DNA from: Salvia splendens
Taxonomy: Eukaryota > Streptophyta > Magnoliopsida > Lamiales > Lamiaceae
DNA length: 64,000 nt
Direction of reading: 5' to 3'
Assembly: GCF_004379255.2 (NCBI RefSeq)
Contig: NC_056038.1
Location: 29,996,061-30,060,060, forward strand
In this document: piece after piece, positions 41,686 to 53,278 of the stretch
How positions within the stretch are numbered: the stretch's first letter is position 1
How the letters are laid out: the number at the start of each line of letters is the position of its first letter
The notes under the pieces: generated by a model
The model's database searches: none
The model's input: the letters and a program-made list of their open reading frames with translations, nothing else
What the model was told of the DNA's origin: nothing
Made by a program: the position numbers and the translations under genes

Positions 41686-41995
41686 TTGTTTTTTTTTTGT
41701 AAGTTGAATGGTGTAACTTTTTTGTATTAATGCGTCGCCATTTGTTATTTAGACGTTTTTTATTTACTCGTTACTTGTTATTTGAAAACATTTAAATTAA
41801 TTAAATAAAACAATAAAATGATGATGTGGCGCGCCATAGGGCGCCCCACTGCAGGTGGGGGGAAGGAGGATAAAACTGATGACGTGGGGCGCCTTAGGGC
41901 GCCCCACTGCTGATGCCCTTAATTCATTTCCACTTCTTATTGGCTTCTGTTTCTGCCTTTTCTCTGACCACTCTGTAATTTGTGGTTTTTTCCAG

Positions 41996-42057
41996 ATGTT
42001 TAAGGTAATTAAAAAACAAGATTGGTACAAACCTGATGTTTACCTTTATAGGAGTAA
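41996..42057 (+). pseudogene. PPR gene, downstream exon fragment
   Basis: After a pyrimidine-rich acceptor (ttttttccag), MFKVIKKQDWYKPDVYLYR, the conserved segment that follows the RPRGPLWRGKK block in At1g62350-like PPR proteins. Its phase (0) does not match the phase-2 donor at 38411, so an intervening exon is missing. Cut off by PIF-C at 42058. Confidence 0.7.
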
Positions 42058-43888
42058 GACCATCCACTACGCTGTCTCTATACCGTCCCTTAACTACTAT
42101 TTGACCACTATTTAAGGGCCCCACTATCTTTTTTCCTCCATCCCTTAACTAAGGGACGGAACCTGCAACGCTCCGTCCCTTAACCGTCCCTTATTCCGTC
42201 CTTAATTACTATTCATTCAATTTTATTTTTTATTTTTTTTACAACCCAATTAAATTTAAACAAACACAATTCATTAAAATTAAAACAACATTACAACTTA
42301 AACTTAAAAAAAAAAAGAAAAAAAGACATAATTAAAATTCTAAAAAAATAAAAATGACATAATTTAATCTTCTCCGCCAAAGTTTTCCCAAATGTGCTCA
42401 ATTAAATCCTCTTGGAGTTGGGTGTGGGCGCTAGAGTCGCGTGTCCTTGCCCAAATAACCAACCGTTCATGTATAGACGGATGCGCTCCACTTCGCGGCG
42501 GACTACTTGCGGTTGAGCTTCCGGGGGATTCGGGGTCGAACCAATTTCCAGCATCGGGTCCTTCGTCTCGGACAATCATGTTGTGCAAGAGTATGCACGT
42601 ATACATGATGTCGACCATGCTCTCCATGAACCACGAACGAGCCGGGGCTTTGATGATGTTGAAGCGCGCTTGGAGAACCTCGAACGCCATCTCTACATCC
42701 TTGCGCCCAGCCTCCTGCTTCTGCGCAAAAAAGAGCCTGCTTTGGGTTCGAAGGCCTGCTGCACGTCTTCACGAAGGTCGGCCACTTCGGGTAAATGCCA
42801 TCGGCGAGATAGTACCTCATTTTATACAGCCGGTTGTTGGCGACGAAGTTGATGGCCGGCGCTTTACCATCCAAAACTTCGGTAAAGAGATCGGACTGGT
42901 GGAGCACGTTTACGTCGTTGTTCAAGCCAGGGACCCCGAAGTACGCGTGCCAGATCCAAAGCCGGTAGTGGGCAACGGCCTCGAGTACAACGGTTGGGTG
43001 GGTTCCTTTGTGGCCGCTCGTGTAGGACCTCCTCCAAGCCACCAGGCAATTCTTCCATTGCCAATGCATGCAATCGACACTGCCTAGCATCCCGGGGAAT
43101 CCGTGCACTTGTTCGTGCAGGTTGAGGAGGAACTGACAATCGTCCGTGCTTGGCCTCCGGAGAAATTCGTCACTGAAGGCTACCCGGACGCCTCTGCAGA
43201 AGTTGAGCAAGCACATGCGCCCAGTGGTGTCTCCGATGTGGAGGTATTCGTCGAATATGTCGGCCGTTTGTCCAATCGCAAGCTGACGGATGGCTGCAGT
43301 ACATTTCTGCAGCGTCGTGTGGCTGGGACGGCCGACCGCGTCGAACCCTTCTCGGAAGAACTCTTCCCAGGCCGCCAGTATTCGCTATGTGGAGAAATAG
43401 CGGTTTATTCATGCGGAAACGGCGACGGAAGTAGGTGTCTCCCCTAATCGGGTTATCGCAGAAGTAGTCGCGTACTAACCGTGCGGCAGCTTCCTCCCGG
43501 TTCCGATTGATGTACTTCTGGGAGCGCCGTGGGGGTGGCGCGGCTTCCTCCGCCTCTCGTCGTCGATCTTTTTCAAGTGATTGTTCCATTAATTGACGCA
43601 TTTGCTCAAAAAGGATCCATTTGTTTGAGTTGATTTAAGATGGAAATTGGAGTGATAGAGAGGATTTGAGAGGAATAGATGTGTGTTTGTGTGTGAAATG
43701 AGTATGAAATAGGATTATTTATAGAGTAAATAAATAAATAAAATTAAAAAAAAAAAGAAAATAAAAAATTAACTGTAACATTACCGTTTGAAAAATAATT
43801 TTTTTTTATTAAAATTCGAATTTTTTTTATAAAAAATCGATTTTTTTTTGTAAAAATGAATTGTTGCGTCATCCATGGCGACGCCCAT
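42058..43888. mobile_element. PIF/Harbinger element C with transposase (right end unclear)
   Basis: Left end GACCATCCACTACGCTG after TAA (42055-42057), followed by repeated gtcccttaac motifs. Contains the transposase pseudogene on minus. The right TIR was not found; the element-like sequence fades near gcgtcatccatggcgacgcc (43866-43885), so it may be truncated. Confidence 0.65.
42364..43623 (-). pseudogene. PIF/Harbinger DDE transposase (HARBI1-like)
   Basis: Reads on minus from the ATG at 43623 (one extra T right after the fourth codon breaks the frame). Blocks in order: RRSQKYINRNREEAAARLVR; YFRRRFRMNKPLFLHI; then CLLNFCRGVRVAFSDEFLR; GMLGSVDCMHWQWKNC (first D, ~43080); YFGVPGLNNDVNVLHQS (second D, ~42910); YYLADGIYPKW; and MAFEVLQARFNIIKAPAR (E region, ~42680) with ILLHNMIVRDE. 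At least three frameshifts separate these blocks. The DDE_Tnp_4 nuclease cuts PIF ends and inserts at TWA. Inactive as read. Confidence 0.85.
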
Positions 43889-44600
43889 CTTTTTCACATA
43901 CATGTGCATCAAACTTTCACTATTCTTCATTATGTTTCTCCTTTTCATACAAGAGATATAGTCTCAACTTGATCCGAGTACTGGACAGATATAATTCCAA
44001 CGGAAAGTAAAATTTGTATAAACACAAGGCAAGTAATTATGACACATGACCAGAGTGATCAGTTTTGAAGCCTACTAATTATGTATGGTTTGGCTTCTAT
44101 TCGAGCTACTGACTGTATTTGGGTTCAGAAATTTGAAATGCTCTATTCTGCTGCTGCCTGCTGGGAAGTTGGACCTGCGTGAATCTGACAAAGTTGTACT
44201 CTTCTCTGCATAACAGAGCCGAACCAGCTCCTAATACGTTGCATTATGCAAACAAGAGAAGAATCTTTGCTCATCGAATGAATGAGTGGATCCAGGTTTT
44301 GCCTTTACAAAATTTTCTCCTGTATATGTATTTAGACAACATTGTGAACTGTCAACTTCTTTCTGCTACAGTACAGGGGGCAAGCCCAAATTGGGACTCT
44401 TGCCAACAATACTATAATAGCAGTAACTGGTTTGATGATTTCTAATGTTCCATTCCATATGCTGCGAAAATTATATATGCGAATGTTTTCTTGTTATGAT
44501 CTTTTGTTGACCAATATTCAAAGGCAAAGGCCAAATATTGAATAAAAAAGATTAAAGAAAGCATCATTTCCTTTGTCAAAATGAGCTTATATACATGTGA
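43889..44600. other. Non-coding, possibly 3' remnant of the PPR locus
   Basis: No PPR motif was recognised in any frame. A short open stretch at 44179-44445 has no recognisable domain. It also covers the 3' flank of the RING gene. Confidence 0.4.
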
Positions 44601-44615
44601 GAAAAAAAGGAAGGG

Positions 44616-45020
44616 TTAGGAATGGCCAGAAGGAGGCAGAATAAAAGTAGGGTGGCGCAGCAGGAATGATCTGCACAAGGGGCAGGTGAATTGACATGTC
44701 TCGAGCCATTTCTCCATGCATCCCACGTGAAACGTGTGCCCGCACCTTCGTAATTTGTTTACCAAATCTTTCTTCTCGAACTCCAGTAAGCAAATTGAAC
44801 ACACATCTCCTTCATCCTCATCGTCTAAATCATGAAAATGTGAAACTGGAAGATCCAGATTGCACGAAGGAGTGTCGTCTGAAAGTTGAGAGTGGGGGAT
44901 GTTGAGGAAGGCCATGATTTGAACAAGTAATTGAGCTGTATGGCGGAGTGGGATCGATATGCAGGTGTAGAGGATGAAGGTGAAAGTGCATAAATGAGAG
45001 TCTGCATACATACAAATCAT
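44616..45020 (-). CDS. RING-H2 E3 ubiquitin ligase (small, RHA-like)
   Basis: 134 residues, single exon, ATG at 45020. A short hydrophobic N-terminal stretch (FTFILYTCISIPL) may anchor it in membrane. An acidic linker (HDLDDEDEGDV) precedes a complete RING-H2 finger: CSIC, then RCGHTFHVGC (C-x-H-x2-H-x2-C), then CPLC. The His in position 5 marks the H2 type. These fingers bind an E2 and transfer ubiquitin; small RHA1/RHA2/XERICO-like members act in ABA and stress signalling, but that is family knowledge. A minus-strand TATA lies 97 bp upstream. A downstream in-frame ATG (MAFLNIP) could be an alternative start. Confidence 0.85.
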   Translation of the reverse strand: MICMYADSHLCTFTFILYTCISIPLRHTAQLLVQIMAFLNIPHSQLSDDTPSCNLDLPVSHFHDLDDEDEGDVCSICLLEFEKKDLVNKLRRCGHTFHVGCMEKWLETCQFTCPLCRSFLLRHPTFILPPSGHS

Positions 45021-45116
45021 TTTCTTTTGGTTGGTTATCTTGTGCTATCTGCAACTGCAGAGTTGGATTTCAAGTTGTTTTGATGAGAGAGATGGAAAAT
45101 GGGTTGAGTGCTTCCC

Positions 45117-45124
45117 TTTATATA
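45117..45124 (-). promoter_or_regulatory. TATA box of the RING-H2 gene
   Basis: TATATAAA on minus (plus tttatata). A short GCAGGA repeat lies just upstream (45127-45150). Expected start near 45090. Confidence 0.65.
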
Positions 45125-45150
45125 CAGCAGGAGCAGGAGCAGGAGCAGAT

Positions 45151-46000
45151 CATACATCCCAAGTCAACTCTTATTTCTTGGGTTTTTGAAATATAATCTC
45201 TATGGATTTCCCAACATTATACTACCTTTTTTACTTTTGGTGCTCTACATTTTATGATAGATTGCACATCTTTTCTTTTGAGTTACAGAAACCAAGGAGA
45301 TAGGAGAATTGTATATGTTCCTCTTGTTTAAAATTGCTATCTTCGAGTACAATTGCAAATTTGATGTGATAATGAGACTTTGATTTACGGTTTGTATGAT
45401 TTTTATTTTCCCCACTCCTATTTTTTTTCCGAACAGTTCGAGTTTGACGTCATAGATCCCAATAAATTGAATGACGTCATTTCCATAATAAAGAGTTCGT
45501 GATACTATTTGAGAATAGTTATGTGACGTGATCATTAAAATTGGTTTAATTAAATGTTCATTTAACAATTTCTACATTTTGTACATGACCAAAAAATTTG
45601 GTCATTCGTGTCTGATTAAAAATTTAGGTTAGTTTTGAAATTTAAAATTTTAAGAGTAGTTGGAAACTGAACTGCTTCATAAAATATCGAAATATTCTTT
45701 TTCATGTGACGGATTGAAACATAGTAAAATTTAAAAATGAGAAATTTGAATCGAATTCTTTTATATTTCACTTACAAAATCATAGAAACGCCTCCTTATG
45801 CAAAGTAGGCTGAAAATTGTGACTTCGTTTGTATTTTCGAGCCACCGTTGAGACTTGAGATGATCAAGCTATAATCAATCATACATTCATTAGAGTTTTG
45901 GAAATAATTCAGATGGTTATAGAATGGTAAAAGCTTAAATTATACCGGATACAACTTATAAAAGACGACTAATTGCATTTACGGAAAAATAAGACTATTT
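45151..46000. other. AT-rich intergenic, no gene recognised
   Basis: Contains two atgacgtcat-like sites (near 45447 and 45472) upstream of the RING gene; otherwise nothing definable. Confidence 0.4.
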
Positions 46001-46142
46001 TTCGTGGACGGAGGAAGTATAACATTTTTGGCAAAAAGGCAAATAATTCCAAGTTACATACCACTTCTTTTTTCGTGGACGGAGGAAGTATAACATTTTT
46101 GGCAAAAAGGCAAATAATACCAAGTTACATGCCACTTCTTTT
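46001..46142. repeat. Two-copy 71-bp tandem repeat
   Basis: ttcgtggacggaggaag... at 46001 and 46072; the copies differ at about two positions. Confidence 0.85.
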
Positions 46143-46221
46143 TCGTAATATGTGATTTAATTTTCTATTATCGTACACTCTGACCTTTTATAATCGGATC
46201 TATATTGTAAATTATGTGCTA

Positions 46222-46475
46222 CTCTTCCGTCCCTGAAAGTTTGTCCCATTTTTTTATTTCCGTCCGTCCCATAAAATTTGTTTCATTTCACTTTTAACAT
46301 TTTTGGTAGTGGACTTCATATTCCACTAACTCATTTCTACTCACATTTTATTATAAAACTAATACTATATAAAAGTAACATTTACATTCCACTAACTTTT
46401 TCAACTCACTTTTCATTACATTTGTTAAAATCCGTGTCTGGTCAAAGTGTGACAATATTTGGGGGATGGATGGAG
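46222..46475. mobile_element. Stowaway-like MITE
   Basis: Ends ctcttccgtccc and ggatggatggag, flanked by TA: the CTCCCTCCGTCCC-type TIR of Tc1/mariner Stowaway elements. Confidence 0.75.
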
Positions 46476-47033
46476 TATTATATAAAATCAAGACTAGTAA
46501 AATGACAACATATAGAAGATCGAAACGCATATTTTCAATTCCATTGATGGTTGATGGTATTTAGGTTAACATATGAGTAGCAATTTGATAAGTCACTCTT
46601 TCAAAAGAAGTAATATGAAAATTGAATCAAAATTATGCCAACCAAATCAGGGAGATTATATGCCAACTATCTTATTTAAGGCTGTCATGAATGATACACC
46701 CTTGCAAATAATGTTTGCTTCATTTTTCGATCTTTTTAGTTAAAAACAATTAACCAACCACGTGCCATTTTGTGGAAGCCGCTTGATTTAAGCTGTAAGT
46801 CTTATTTATATTTATACTGTTATACACAATGTATCTTTTTACAACGGAGCAAATTCATTTTCATGATACGATGAGATTCAATTTTCAAGCTGTTTTATTC
46901 TGTTTTATTCAATAAATAAAGAAGGTGAGTATTTTCTTTTGGTTATTAGATATTATTATGATGTGGCAATCTAATTAGGTTTGTGTCCCCGATTTCCGGT
47001 GCTATAATATTGGCGTGTTTTCCTCTGTGTTTA

Positions 47034-47867
47034 GGCCATCCACAATAAGAATAGTCAAGCAATAGTCCAGTCATAGCCTAGCCACAAACTTCTCCTGCCA
47101 CATCAGCAACACTAAAAATCCTCCTGCCACATCATCAAAACAAGCAAATAGCACATCCATAGCCTAGTCACATCACTCAAAATTATATAAAACAAATAAT
47201 TAACAATCACACAAAATACGGAATTAAATTTACGACACAGATACGGGAAAATTCAATAATAATATTAAAATTTTAAAAAGTACATTAATTAAAAAAACAC
47301 ACTTCATTAAAATTAAAATAACATTACAACATCATCATTAATGAGTTTGTCCCACGTCGAAAGTGGAACATAAAACATTCAAGGATATCTCTATAAAAGA
47401 GAAACAATCAAAAAAGAGTTTGTCCCACATCGAAAGTGGAACATAAAACATTCAAGGATGTCTCTATAAAAGAGAAACAACCAAAAATGAGTTTGTCCCA
47501 CATCAAAAGTGGAACATAAAACATTCAAGGATGTCTCTATAAAAGAGAAACAACCAATAATGAGTTTGTCCTACATCGAAAGTGGAACATAAAACATTCA
47601 CGGATGTCTCTATAAAACAGAAACAACCAAGAATGAAATTCATAAAAAAAACATTAAATAAAAAAAAAATAAAAAATCCGTTGGGCGATGCTCTCGGTGA
47701 TCCAGAGCCTGCATTGGCGCCGAGCGGATCGCCCAGCGCCCACACATCGCCTAGCGCTAGGCGATTTTTTTTCCAGAAACCGGCTCGGCGGTTACAATGG
47801 TTCGCCTAGCGTACCGCTAGCGCCGGGGCTTGGCTAGACGGTGCGCTAGGCGCCATTGTGGATGCTC
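47034..47867. mobile_element. PIF/Harbinger-like MITE D
   Basis: TIRs GGCCATCCACAAT / ATTGTGGATGCTC with TTA on both sides (47031-47033, 47868-47870). Non-coding; holds a 4-copy 73-bp tandem array and a GC-rich right end (gcgctaggcg palindromes). Confidence 0.85.
47340..47632 (+). repeat. Four tandem 73-bp repeats with USE-like plus TATA modules
   Basis: gagtttgtccc recurs at 47343, 47416, 47489 and 47562, exactly 73 bp apart. Units carry GTCCCACATCG (or a 1-base variant) and, 32 bp later, TATAAA. GTCCCACATCG fits the plant snRNA-gene upstream sequence element RTCCCACATCG. Confidence 0.9.
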
Positions 47868-47942
47868 TTACAGATTTAATTAAAAGATATTTCATTATTT
47901 TGGTGATATCCCTATTTAGGATTTGGTTGTGATATCACCAAC

Positions 47943-48351
47943 TAGAGATGCCCAAGGTTTTTGGTTCCGGAAGTTAACCGCGGAATCGGAATCGTAACCG
48001 CCGGTTCTGAACAGGAACCGTGACTTTTTTCTTGAACTGAAACCGCCATATTTTTAACCGCGGGCAGGTTCCGGTTCCAAATTTTACGAACCGGAACCGT
48101 GAAAAACCGTCAGAAAACCGTGAAATCTAGCCGGAACTGCGAAAAAACTGCCGAAAACTGGCGGTTCGGAACAGTGAAAAACCGTAAAAAATGCCGGAAA
48201 ATTGGCGGTTCGGAACCAGAACCGCCGGTTTTCGAACCGAAACCGGAACTGGAACCGGAACCTTGAAATAGCCTCACGGTTCGGTTAATGTGGAACCGGA
48301 ACCGGCGGTTCCAAACCGAAACTGCCGGTTTACGAACCGTGGGCATGTCTA
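47943..48351. mobile_element. hAT-type MITE filled with GGTTC/GAACC motifs
   Basis: TIRs TAGAGATGCCCA / TGGGCATGTCTA and a perfect 8-bp duplication TCACCAAC (47935-47942, 48352-48359). 409 bp. The interior is a dense run of ccggttc, gaaccg and aaccgtgaaa words on both strands. Confidence 0.9.
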
Positions 48352-48489
48352 TCACCAACGACCACCACCACCTATAAATCACAAAATTTGATCATACTCT
48401 AATATGTGTTGTATCTTTTAAAAATTGAAATGATAGTCCCAAAGTTTCAAAAGTTTTCAAGACTTCTAACACAGTCAGTATCAAGAGAG

Positions 48490-49125
48490 TGTTAGATTGT
48501 TAACTCAATAATTAATTGCTAACTATAGTTAAATAGCTATTAGATATTCAAATCAATGGCCTATATCATTAGCCCAAGAATGTCAATACAATCAACAAAA
48601 AATGTCATTAGAGGTATTAAGGTCAATTTACAATAAATTAGTTATAACTAACTTTTGAAAAATTTCTCATAACTTTAAAACGCATATAACTTTCTCGATT
48701 TAAATTATGTTTTCGCACAACATATATCAAATTAAAGATTATTTCATAAGGATTCTAACGAGATCTCACTTGCGTATGTTCCGATGTCAAAATTTGAAAA
48801 AAAAATCAAAAATTTTCAATTTTTTCATACAATAACAAATGTCAACATAATATATAAAATATGTCAATATTATTCAGGTAGAATGTCAATATAAGCAATG
48901 TGTTAACATTCTCAAAACATTGTGTTGATATTTTCGAAATACTATATTGACATTTGCATCCAAAACCTTAATTTAGTAGTTTTTTTTATCTTTTTCGATT
49001 TAATTAATAAAAACGAAAATTACATCTGGCAAATTTTAGACCACAAGATTTCTAAAATCTTATGATCTCAAATTAGTTGTAGTTAGCAATTAAATAATGA
49101 GTTAGTAATTGATCAATCCCTGTTA
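48490..49125. repeat. Dispersed repeat, same family as 4955 and 60760
   Basis: Ends have inverted ttaactcaataattaattgc / gcaattaaataatgagtta similarity. Core 48684-48780 matches 5146-5240. Likely a MITE. Confidence 0.6.
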
Positions 49126-49404
49126 TTATAAAGTCTATGTACTTTATTCGTATTCTGCATTCTGCAATACAAATTCTTTGTTATTGATACGTACTCCCTC
49201 CATTTTCTAATTAAAAAATATAATAGAAAGTGAATAGAACAAAGTTAGCAAAAGGCGTGATCTATTTTTATATATTAGTTTTATACTAATAAATATAATT
49301 ACATATTGTTCATGGAATGTGAGTTCTATTATTCACAGACGAAGCTACGTAAGAGAGTGGGGCCACTGCCCCCAATCCCAACCATTTCAAATTATTTATA
49401 TATA

Positions 49405-49668
49405 GATTCCCTCCGTTTTTTTAAAAATAGCAACTATTTCCAATTTAGGTCATTCCTTAAAAATATAAACTTTAGAAATTTTATATTTTAGGACATGCAC
49501 CCACAATCCACTAACTCTATTTTCACTACTTTTTCTCTTTCCCTCTCTTATTTTACTCATTTTTCTTTTCATCTCTCTTACTTAATTAATTTTTCTCACT
49601 TACTTTACCAATTGTGCATTAAAACTCATGTTGTTTCAAATGTTTCTATTTTTTGAATACGGATGGAG
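49405..49668. mobile_element. Stowaway-like MITE
   Basis: Ends gattccctccg and cggatggag between TA dinucleotides. Confidence 0.65.
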
Positions 49669-49841
49669 TATAAGGAATAAAAATGTGAATGGCACATCTA
49701 GTGTAGGCTTCCCATTTGCATCTTTGAGAGCTGTGGATCTAGCTTCGCCTCGGTTCACGGATGGATGAAAATGATAAAATATGATGATTAATGATAGATG
49801 AAGGATGTATATTCAATAATTAGAGATAAACATAATATCTA

Positions 49842-50045
49842 CTTCCTTTGTCTCATTAAAAATGAAACGTTATCCTTTTTTTAGATTGTCCTATTAAAAA
49901 TGAAACGTTTCCTAAAATGAAAAAATATCTATCTCTACTTTTTCATCTCTCTTACTTTACTCTCTCTTCATTAACTCACAAAACAACACTATATAAAAAT
50001 CCGTGCCGATTCCCAAATGTTGCATATTTAATGGGACGGAAGGAG
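49842..50045. mobile_element. Stowaway-like MITE
   Basis: Ends cttcctttgtctca and tgggacggaaggag between TA; internal attaaaaatgaaacgtt duplicated. Confidence 0.7.
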
Positions 50046-51547
50046 TATAGTCTATACACAATCTATGCCTTCATTGCATGGGAATGTGTTCTGAATCAAG
50101 TAAAATAACGCAATTGTTACTTAAAATAACGCAATTGTTACTTAATCTTCATCATATCGCCTTGAACATAATCGACATTATTATATCTGTAGACGAAGAA
50201 CTATGATTCATTATATTTACCTTCGTAATTGATTTGTTTTACACTTTTATACGAAGCCTATCTTAATTTGTCTCATATTATTATTTTATTTTGTGAACAG
50301 CATGTAGATGTTAGAATAATCCTTAACGGATAAATATATGCATTACTTGTGAGTTGTGAGTTGTGGAATCAGAATCTCAAAAGATTTCATTCGTGGGGGT
50401 GATTCTTTCGTTATTGGGTTTATGCTATAGTATTATTTTAGAGGGTAGTGATTTATATATATAATTTCTCCCTATCATAATGTCCCTATGTTTTTTTGCC
50501 ATAAGAATATTTTATATATGGACTAATATGCCCTTATTTTAAATAAAAGGAAATTAATTAAATATTTATGTAGTATATATATCCGGAAAGTCAAATGATC
50601 AAATCAAATTAACTATCTTAATTACTTTCAATACCTTTGGAGAATTGTAATTAAGTCATAATAATTTTCTACAAATTTGCATAATATAAAAGGATTTGAA
50701 TTGACTTATCTTCAAATGGAGAATTTTATTTATTTTTATTCAAACACTAATATATAAGTTTACTTTTCGACTGAATTTACTCATCTAATAGTTATTGCAA
50801 CCAATTAAACTATACAGCCATGGAGTGTTTTTTTTTTCATTCTAATTTCTTATAAAAAAATAAATATATAAATATATGAAAGAAGTATTTACATTATTGA
50901 ATTGAAAAAAAAAGTGAATATAAGCATTAAAGCTGCTACGAAGATTGATTTGTAAATTTAAGTAGATTACGTGGAAAAAAATAGAAAGTGTTAAATAACA
51001 GAAAACTATAAAAAAAAATTCTCCGAGCCCAATTATTTGCCACTTTAATTTTATTGTGGACATTAATGTGACTTTGGTCAAAATTTACAGCTTTTAGTTT
51101 TTATTTTCTACTTACCGATTTATGTATTTAAAATTAGCTAAAATCGTTTATATTCTTTGATAATTAGAGAATAAATTCAATTTTTAAATTAACTTAGTAA
51201 ATAAAAGTTAGCAAACACTTCTTTCCAAAAATTAACTGTGACTCTTCGAAAAGTAAATTTTTATAATAGTAATATTATTGGGAGTCTTCTTCTCCAGAAA
51301 GTTATGCGGCCATTTCTGTTCCTTCATTTCGCTATGCAGATTTTGGATTCACAACTTCAATTCAGCCCCTTCCTATCACTCATTTTCTGATTATCTTGTC
51401 TTCAATAGCAATAAACATTGTTTTTAAAAATTTCAAATGATTTATAAGTAGAAAAAAAAGTGAAAAATTAATATCTTGTTGGGAAGGGCTTAAGCCCCTC
51501 TCCCTCTGTATGACTGTGTCCGCCACTGAAGACATGAGTTCATGGAG
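50046..51547. other. AT-rich intergenic, no gene recognised
   Basis: A 21-bp duplication (aaaataacgcaattgttactt, 50101-50142). No coding motif. Confidence 0.45.
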
Positions 51548-51552
51548 AAATA

Positions 51553-52712
51553 TGTTGGTTTCTGGGATTACAAGATAACAAAACCGGGCGTAATACAACC
51601 CAAAAGAAGGAATACAAAAAAGAACTGAAGTTACAACGAAAATGAAACAACTAAACCAGTATGCTATGACAGCCGAGTCGAGGAGGCCTCTTCCCGCAAG
51701 ACGAGATACGCCCCGGTAGTGCTCTCGGTTTGGCGTGTCGTCCCCAAAGGTAAAACGGCTACGTCTCTTCTGATGCAGCACCGCAATCAGCAGAGCTCCG
51801 GCGAACGGGATGGAGGAGAGAGCAGAGCTTCGACAGAAAGACAATGCAGGGAGAGGGAGAGAGCTTATGCAGAGAATGCTTGTAGGTGTGTGTCTTAATG
51901 CAGTGGTATGGCTAGCCTATTTATAGGCCAACCACCATGCAGGGTCAACCAGCCATTGAAGGCTCATCATGGCAAAAACGTAACCGACGTCGGTTACAGG
52001 CGTGTGGCTGTAATGTGCCACCCGTGTGTGGAGCGTGTGGATTTCTCACGTGGCAACCGTGACTGTGCCTCGCTTGACGACGTGTCAAGCCACTTGGATT
52101 GCTGACTCGGCGGTGGTCCAAAAAGAATAGTTTGGGCCAAGCACCAAGCCCAAAGACCACCCAAAGACCAATTGCCAAGATCCAAGTCCAAGATCAAGAT
52201 CAAGATCGAGATCGAGATCGAGATCGAGATCGAGATCGAGATCGGGATCGGGCTCGGGCCCGGGCCCGCGACCACGAGCACGAGCACGAGCACGAGCACG
52301 TGCACGGGCACGGGCTCGGGCTCGGGCGGGCGGGCGGCGGCGGCGCGCGCGTGTGCGCGCGTGTGGGCTCTTTCACCCATCTTGGTCCACTATAATTATT
52401 AAGTAACATAAAGTCACTTAATTTATACACATTAAAGATGTGTTAATCCTCCAATGTGGGATAATTAATACTAGTTAATTATTCCCTAAGCTCCATCTTC
52501 AAGCTTTAATTAAAAGCTAATTATGCCCAACTTTAATCCACTATTTCTCACTCACCGGAAATCGGATTTGAGAAAGTGAATATACTACATTTACCTACGT
52601 AAAATGTAGATCGACGCTATGTCATTTAATTTCACAAAATTAAATGTCTCGTCACATTTATTATTTGGTCAAAATCCATTGACCGGGCATATTTAATCCA
52701 TGATTTTTTACA
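51553..52712 (-). repeat. Copia 3' LTR
   Basis: 1,160 bp. Contains a CTATAAATAG box at 51917-51926 (minus) and the longer hexamer array (52178-52365). Confidence 0.93.
52178..52365. repeat. Hexamer microsatellite in copia 3' LTR
   Basis: Runs of GAGATC, then GGGCTC/GGGCCC, then GAGCAC, then GGGCAC and GCG repeats. Open in several frames, producing RS/ER dipeptide ORFs that are not genes. Confidence 0.9.
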
Positions 52713-53278
52713 ATCCCCCACATGAGTGGAAATAGCCGAATGCATATGCATGCAGACACAAGCTCAACCCTCGCGAGGTATATAAGCATAAGGATAGGTA
52801 GTTGTTGACTTTGAACCCTCCATAGTCGACACCATCGGATACACAGGCGGCTTAGTAGCGCGATGCTTTGAACTAATCCCCCACGGCGTGCACCGAGACA
52901 ATGGTGTTAACACTTAAACACCTCAACCTCATCCGTTCTCACGTTTTGTGTCCATTGCGGTCTTGGACACCACTTTGGATTCATAAGTGCGTTTTTTATG
53001 AAGCGACCACACTTCGCACTTACGTAGGTGATTCTTAGTCAAGTACCTTGCCATACTTGGTCTCTTTGAGAATTCCATCTCTTTGAGATCCTTAAGAACC
53101 ATTAAAAGTCATAGACTTAGCCTTTACCACGAGGCAAGTTCTCCAACACTCTATTGCTCTCTAGGGAATAGATATAGTTTGAGTGTTTTTCCATGAACTC
53201 TCATAGCTTAGTTGTCCCTTTGAACCAAGTTCTTGGGATCTCCAGTCATCATGGTTGGGTTACCACTATGACAATTCT
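52713..53278 (-). other. Copia polypurine tract and 3' untranslated region
   Basis: The minus strand reads ccactcatgtgggggatt next to the LTR start, a polypurine-type signal. No ORF. Confidence 0.65.

Larger units (their letters stand above)
39008..41918. mobile_element. PIF/Harbinger-like element B, with a nested hAT
   Basis: Ends GGTCATCCGCAATGGGGCG and CGCCCCACTGCTGATGCCC (imperfect TIRs), flanked by TTA at 39005-39007 and 41919-41921. Left part is rich in cgtccgcgcc repeats. Carries ORF1 on plus, split by a hAT at 40229-41459; without the hAT the element is about 1.67 kb. No transposase ORF. Confidence 0.85.

Noticed and set aside
45440..45482. Paired atgacgtcat-like sites as RING-gene enhancers
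   Set aside because: Too short and too far from the TATA box to support without binding data.
47340..47632. CRISPR-like array
   Set aside because: Head-to-tail 73-bp units without unique spacers, in a plant MITE.
49300..51100. Short ORFs of 60-80 codons in the AT-rich region
   Set aside because: No motif, composition or splice support; expected by chance.
52099..52430. ORFs encoding RS/RD/ER dipeptide repeats, resembling SR splicing factors
   Set aside because: They are translations of GAGATC/GAGCAC hexamer arrays in the copia LTR, open in several frames on both strands, and differ between the two LTRs.
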